Source: Zingiber officinale (lineage: Eukaryota > Streptophyta > Magnoliopsida > Zingiberales > Zingiberaceae). From it: a stretch of 64,000 bases of DNA. The first letter of the stretch is position 1. Every line of letters begins with the position of its first letter. Made by a program: the position numbers and the translations under genes. Below the pieces are notes generated by a model that was not told the DNA's origin, made no database searches, and was given only the letters and a program-made list of their open reading frames with translations. This document shows positions 58,532-64,000 of the stretch, one piece after another. The DNA lies in NCBI RefSeq assembly GCF_018446385.1, contig NC_055987.1, positions 12,299,705-12,363,704 on the forward strand. Reading direction: 5' to 3'.

Positions 58532-61257
58532 TGTAAAATACCGAAAAATAGGCGAATATGAATAAATGAATTTTTCGGAATTTTTGGAAAAATTTTCGGG
58601 AATTTTTCGGAGCTCGTACGGACGAGTTGACAGGGATAAAAACGGGGTCCGGAAAAGCCTGTTTAGGCTACCCCATTTAAGTGAGGAAAAGTTTATATAT
58701 TTAATTCTTTTTCTTTTTCCTTATTTTTATTTCCTGTTTTCTTTTTCCCTCCCGCAACCCGTGCCATTCCTCCCGACACCTTCCCCCCCGCGTGCCGAAG
58801 CCCGAAGCCGAGCCCTAATCGTCGACCCGGCGGTTTCTTCCTCGCCGAAGATTTAAACCCCTCGGCCACCTCCTTTTCTTCTCCTCCTCATCTTCTTTGC
58901 GCCGATTCCTCTCAGCCCTCTCCTTGCCCTAACCAGCGCCGCAGCAAACCGCCGCTGCCTCCCTCTCCCTGCCGGTGACGCCCCCTCCTCACTGCCGCCG
59001 TGACGCCAAGCGCCACTGCACAGAGCCGACGCCTTCTTCCCTTCACCGACGCGGATCCAGCCGAGCTCTAGTGCCGGCTGCCACCACTGTGCCTTGCCGC
59101 CGCGACTCCTCCTCTTGTGGGCTCGCGACACAGCCGACTCCCTGCTGCTGGTGCCCTAGCTCTGAACCAAGACTTCTTCTCCTCTTTCGAGCCCCGACAG
59201 CCGACAAGATCCTTTGCCCTAGTGCCCTCTGCCATTGATCAAGTCCCCGGTGAGGTTTAGTTTGGTTGGAAATTCTGTAGGTGCAAGGATTTTGATTAAT
59301 TGTTGATCTGGTTTGTTGTGGTGTTGACCTTTTGATTCATTTCGATCCGATAATTGCAGTAGGTTGTGCTGTTTTGGTGGATCCTGAAATTGGGGTGTTG
59401 TGGGCTGCTCTTTGGTCCAACAGCCACTACTTTTGGCAGTAGATAAGTGACCCCGACTGGGATATTGAGGTAAGGTTTAGGGTTTTGAACTTCGAGTAGA
59501 TTGATTATGTTTATGTTTGGAATAGGTAGATTTGATTAGCTTTAGACTTTTAATCTAATGTTATGATTAGGGTTAAAGGAAATTAACCCTAGTTAATTGT
59601 TGGATTTAATTTAGGAAGGTCGAGATTATGGTTTAGGGTTTTTCCCTAAAATTGTTCTTAAGGATTTTTATTTAGCTATTCGTTTAATTTGTAGCTAAAT
59701 AAAAATGTATGTTTGATATCACAGGACTTTGACGCGAGACGAGTATCTCGGAGTCAGATTTGGACCATTTTATCGGAGGTGGGTACTTTTGACTTGTGTC
59801 ATTTGATATACATAGTAGTGAATATAACAAGTTGCATTAATTATGTTCCTTATTTGTTTCGGTTAGTCACTATCCAATACCTGTTATATGATTGATTGAT
59901 TTCTTATTTTACATTTCATGTATACTTTACCTGCTTATACATGTTTATAGGGGTGGTGATATACCATACTTTACCATGTTCAGGACCTAGGTTTTTTTTA
60001 TACCTTCTGTGTACCTTTGACTTGAGTTGATTCGTTGACCTATGATGCACTTATATATATATATATGGATTAGGTCAGGATATCTTGTGGTTAGTGTCAT
60101 GCACCATTTGCATGATTGCATGTTGTGCGATAGTTCGCTCCATTATTGTTGAGCACATCGCCAGTTACATGGATCTGCACACACCACCACTCATGGGTTA
60201 GTGGTCGATTCAGGCAGAGTGTGTTGCAGTAGAGACTCTGTTAGGCACCGTTGGTCCGCTCATGGGTAGTGTGACACAACGTGTTATCCGGCAGGGATTC
60301 CTCCCCGTCATCGTGTATCGGGAGATGAGAGCATTGCACTCCCCCATTTATGATTTGGGGTAGGAGGATAGGTGTACTCCGACAGCATCCCGTCCACTCG
60401 GTCACACATCAGGAGTAGTGACGACAGAGTGCACGGTTGTCACAGCCCTACCCACTCGGCCTCTCTATTGTGTGAGATGATCGACTGGCGTCAGGGGTGA
60501 CCAGGACACATCTTTGGCATCATATGCATGATGTATTTATTGCTTGTGTTTGTGTTTGTTGCATTTATATGCTGCATATTGTTTGGATACCTATGTTTGA
60601 CATGCATACAGGATTTCCATATCACTCGGACTGTTTGTTCTTATACCCAGGTCCTGGTTAGTACAGTTTCTCTCTTGTTTACTTCAGATGCATTTTTATC
60701 TTTCTTACATCAGGAGACTGTACTCATGATTAGTGCTAGGTGTTATTTCCTTACTTTGTATATCAGTTGTACCTACTGAGTTTTGGACTCACCCCACCTC
60801 CATTGTTGTTATTTTTCAGGTTGATGCTGTCAGGAGAGAGTTCCAGTTGCTAGTCCCCTGCAGACCACAAGCTGTTTTTATCTTTTGGTTTGTTATTTAG
60901 ACTGTGTTACAGTTATTCTGTTTGAGGATTTGGATATTGTATGGATTCTTATGATCGATGGATTTTCGTATGATTTAGATTTGCTCTACTACATGCCTGC
61001 CTAGACGGCAGAAGAGGTAAATCTTATCGTCGGATTTGAGCTTTACGAGTGTAGTTGAGTAGGGTTGATTTCGAGTCAGGGTATTATTATTCTATTTGTC
61101 TACTATTTAACTGCGTGGTGATTGTTTTATTTTTGTTATTATTCCAGCCGCATGTGGCTGAGGTATATAGTGCTTGTAGAAAAGTTTCAGATTGTCTGCC
61201 GTATAGGGGAGATGCTGCTGAAATTTCTTCGGACAGGGACTCCTCCGGGGCGTGACA
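58532..61257 (+). repeat. 5' LTR of a gypsy-type element (2,726 bp)
   Basis: Starts TGTAAAATACCG and ends GGGGCGTGACA, with a primer site at 61264. It is the same family as the solo LTR at 10472-13535 in reverse. Its first 340 bp lead into a GC-rich pyrimidine-biased section (58740-59240), followed by AT-rich DNA. It cuts into the older retroelement at 58531 (expected TSD ATTAC, with the other copy outside the window). Frames of 60-115 codons inside show no protein character. Confidence 0.88.
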
Positions 61258-61263
61258 ATTTAA

Positions 61264-61275
61264 TGGTATCAGAGC
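61264..61275 (+). other. Primer-binding site of the gypsy-type element
   Basis: TGGTATCAGAGC, a perfect complement to the initiator tRNA-Met 3' end, six bases after the LTR end. Related sites follow at about 61339 (TTGGTATCAGAGC) and 61420 (TTGGTATCAGAGT). Confidence 0.9.
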
Positions 61276-63559
61276 ACAGTTTTACGATCTTTGTGTTCGT
61301 ATTTTTGGATATTTGGGATAACCTGATACCAATTTATTTGGTATCAGAGCGCCAAGGTTGGCGATACTTGTTTGATTCTCGTGTTATAGATTTTCAAGAT
61401 TTGGCTGATACCAATTTATTGGTATCAGAGTGGGTTATGATACCTGCTTTTGGTATTCTAGATTTTTAGGTTGGCCCAAGTTTGCGAGTCAAACTGGGTA
61501 GTTATTTTGGATTGCACGAATTTTTCATTATGTATATGTTATGGATTTCCGTTTAAGATTTATATGGATTTCCGACGATTTTCATGTTCGGAATTTTGAG
61601 GTCAGAAGTTGGGGACTGGACAACGATGGAACATCTCCAGACGGCATATAGGTATGATGTTTATTTTATGATAGTTATGACATGTATTAGCACTTTATCT
61701 TTAGTACCTGTCTGGTTGTTGTAGCCCATATTACATGTGATGGGTTAGCCACTGATCTTGGTCGACCTTAATAGAGATCAAGGATTATAGGTTTCTGGTA
61801 ATTTTTCATATCATATCATTAGTAGTTTTAGCTTCTGTTACTACTAGTAGGAGATGGAGGCACATACCAGCCTCTGCTATTGTTAGCTGGGTAGTGGATG
61901 ATACCTACATATTCCTGTTGACTTAGCGAGTAGAGTTTTTATACTCATATCTTTTGAATATTAGGGTACCCGATACGATGAAAATTGGTCATTGGGGAGT
62001 TATCATGTTTGATCATTGTTGAGAATGGTTGAGATTGAGGAATATTGTGAGATCAAATATTGTGATGTGTTGATTTCTAATGATTTATGAGAGTAAATGT
62101 TATGTGTTTGTCTGATGATCTATTACTAGATATTTGTTTTGATGATCTATTAGTGGATAATTATTTTGATGATCTATTATTTGGGTTGTCGTTGATGGTG
62201 ACATAGTGAGTGTCATGTATGATATTCACATGTTTGATGATTATAGTTGGTGATCAGATATAGATCGGGTGCTAGAGAGTTTACGGTTTAGTGTGCCTAT
62301 GAATTTTAATAAATCTGGTTAGTTGTGGTTAGTTAACAGGATGATAAAATTGATATTTGCTTCCTCTGATATTGGACTATGTGGATAAATAATGATTTGA
62401 TGTTTTGAATGTTAACTTGCTCTCATGGGGAGTAGAGACTTATTCATCTGATATTATGTGGGCTGATATTTTTGAGGATAAAAATGAGGGTGTCTTGATG
62501 TTCTTGAATTATGACTTTTTCTTTTGGGTGTACACATTTATACATATGATATTATGTGGGTGGACATTTTTTAGTTTGAGTTGATGTAATTAGTGTTGAA
62601 TTGACCCATGAACTGATTTAGTTATTTGATATTGTAGTATACCATTTTATCTTAGTTAATTTTCATTAGTGAATACTGATTTACTCTTGTTAGATCGGTC
62701 AGTAGAAGACTGATTTACGCTTGTCGAATTGGGTAGTCATGGTTTGATATACCTTAGTTGCTTGTGGATGATTAAGGTATTCTTGATTAGTTAGTAGATG
62801 AATGATTTAGTTTTGTTAGTTGATCAGTAGAGGATTTCCATACTCTATTTTTAGAGGTTCAAACCTTTAGGTTATTTGTGCTTAGTTATGTGTCTAGAGC
62901 ATATTTGAGTACATGTTTTGTACTGACGTGGAAAGGACTGATTTAGCCATATACCATTGTCGGCTTGGATAGTTTATAGAGGATCGATGTATCCTATTCC
63001 ATGAAGACTTTGACCATGGACTGTATATATTCGGTTGGATGACTCAGAAAGTGCATTGGGATATGTGACCCCGCTGATGTAAGGAAGTGTAGAGTTAATT
63101 GCTTAACACTTATGGGATACAATCGTTGCTAGTGTATACTGGGAGAGTACATTTGGATTTAAGATGATAAAATTTTCCCCATTAGATATAGTCTTGGTAG
63201 TGTACGACATTGACTTGCAATGTTATACCATGGTGTGTATATTTTCCTTGTCCGATATGAGTTCCTTTGAACCTAGAGCAGGGTTGTTACTGGATGATTA
63301 GGCTGCTTTATTTTGGGTTTCTTTTGATTGATGTATTCATGCTTGATACATATGCATGAATTTTGTTTAGATATACCCGTAAACCATGAGTGTTGGTAGC
63401 ATGAGGTTGGTCTCTTTGATTGAGCTGGTATGTTGATTTTGCATGTCTATGTTGCATGTATATTATGATTGTTATGTGTTGTAGGAGTCCTATGGTAGAC
63501 TGCCAATTTGCGAGTAGTATATGTATACATGTTCTGATATGGTTGTAGGTTCCTTGTGG

Positions 63560-64000
63560 TTCATGGTTATGTAGTTCGATGTATGTATTTGAATGTATTA
63601 TTGAAGATATCTTGTCGATTAAATCCGAGTTGTGGTATAAGTACATCTGTGGTGTTTTGATGGAGGTATCTTGTCGATCTAATTTATGTTGTGGGATGTG
63701 CACATGAGTTTAGGTATTTTTCTTGATGTATCTTGTCGATTTAATCTGTGTCGTAGTATGTGCGCATGTGTTTGAGTGTCTTAATTGGAAGTATTTTGTC
63801 GATTACATCGGTGTTGTGATATGTACATATGGGTTTGATGTGGTATCTGAGGTATTTTTTTGATTATGTTTGATTTTGAGTGCACCTAGGTTTAGTATGC
63901 TTTGTTGGAAGTATTACGTTGATTATACTCTTGGCATAGGTGTATATATGCCATGTGAGGTTATTTGAGGTGTATTGTCGATTATACTTATGTTGATATA
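63560..64000. repeat. Degenerate tandem repeat of about 60 bp, at least seven units
   Basis: A core (A/T)T(C/T)TTGTCGATTA(A/T)AT(C/T) recurs near 63611, 63670, 63731, 63795, 63855, 63911 and 63972. Spacing is 56-64 bp, and the text between units (GTTGTG.TATGTGCACATG.GTTTG) is also related. It probably continues past the window. Confidence 0.75.

Larger units (their letters stand above)
61258..64000 (+). mobile_element. Internal leader of the gypsy-type element, non-coding to the window edge
   Basis: No gag frame appears in 2.7 kb after the primer site. The region is T/G-rich with many stops. It contains a short repeat around TTTTGATGATCTATTA (about 62098-62180) and a 60-bp tandem repeat at the right edge. 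The longest frame (63308-63703, minus) is low-complexity and reads across the repeats, so I do not count it as a gene. Confidence 0.7.

Noticed and set aside
63308..63703. 131-codon minus frame rich in His, Tyr and Asn
   Set aside because: It reads through a degenerate 60-bp tandem repeat and low-complexity leader of a retroelement; repeat-driven openness explains it.
63560..64000. Short regularly spaced repeats that might suggest a CRISPR array
   Set aside because: The repeats are degenerate, the spacers are related to each other, and the context is a plant retrotransposon leader.

Overview
The window looks like nuclear DNA of a flowering plant, most likely a monocot with a repeat-rich genome. 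A Zingiberales-type genome is a guess from the look of the LTRs, not something the sequence proves. The reasons are AT-rich intergenic DNA, one long gene with 23 coding exons and GT-AG introns, and dense plant retrotransposons: Ty1/copia, Ty3/gypsy with tRNA-Met primer sites, Cassandra, Au-type SINE, RTE LINE and PIF/Harbinger.

Layout. From 1 to about 19.5 kb is a nest of LTR elements that I could resolve with target-site duplications (TSDs). A minus-strand copia-type element (gag 124-1326, 5' LTR 1392-2329) lies beside a decayed element X (gag remnant about 2650-3640, PBS 3912-3923, LTR 3926-18461). The 1.3-kb LTR of X has been split by three insertions: a gag-only element (4187-7728), a solo copia-type LTR (7852-10183, TSD GACTC) and a second gag-only element (10386-17728, TSD AAGTC). 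The last of these is itself split by a solo gypsy-type LTR (10472-13535, TSD AAATT). An inverted, 5'-truncated second X LTR follows (18462-19543). From 19.5 to 22.3 kb is a minus-strand copia pol remnant carrying a Cassandra solo LTR (20509-20818, TSD TATAT) and a 415-bp tandem duplication. From 22.3 to 26.3 kb is AT-rich DNA with no gene that I can support.

The only clear host gene runs from about 26.33 to 52.2 kb on the + strand. It is the plant homologue of the WD40-plus-bromodomain proteins (BRWD/PHIP family). I joined 23 coding exons by hand; every junction keeps phase and the result is 1,755 codons plus stop. Intron 1 holds a nearly complete RTE LINE in antisense with a 15-bp TSD. Other introns hold two diverged copies of one LTR-like repeat and SINEs. 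Exon 18 (60 bp) is tandemly duplicated with an identical coding sequence and intact splice sites.

From 52.2 kb to the end: AT-rich spacer, a decayed PIF/Harbinger ORF1 (54.56-55.5 kb), the 3' LTR and part of the coding region of a minus-strand retroelement (56038-58531), and a gypsy-type element whose 5' LTR (58532-61257), primer site and long non-coding leader run off the right edge.

Nothing here is a conventional multi-gene system. The most unusual things are the tandem exon duplication, the gag-only retrotransposons, and a shared architecture in which several different LTR families carry arrays of short palindromic GC-rich motifs just upstream of their presumed TATA boxes.
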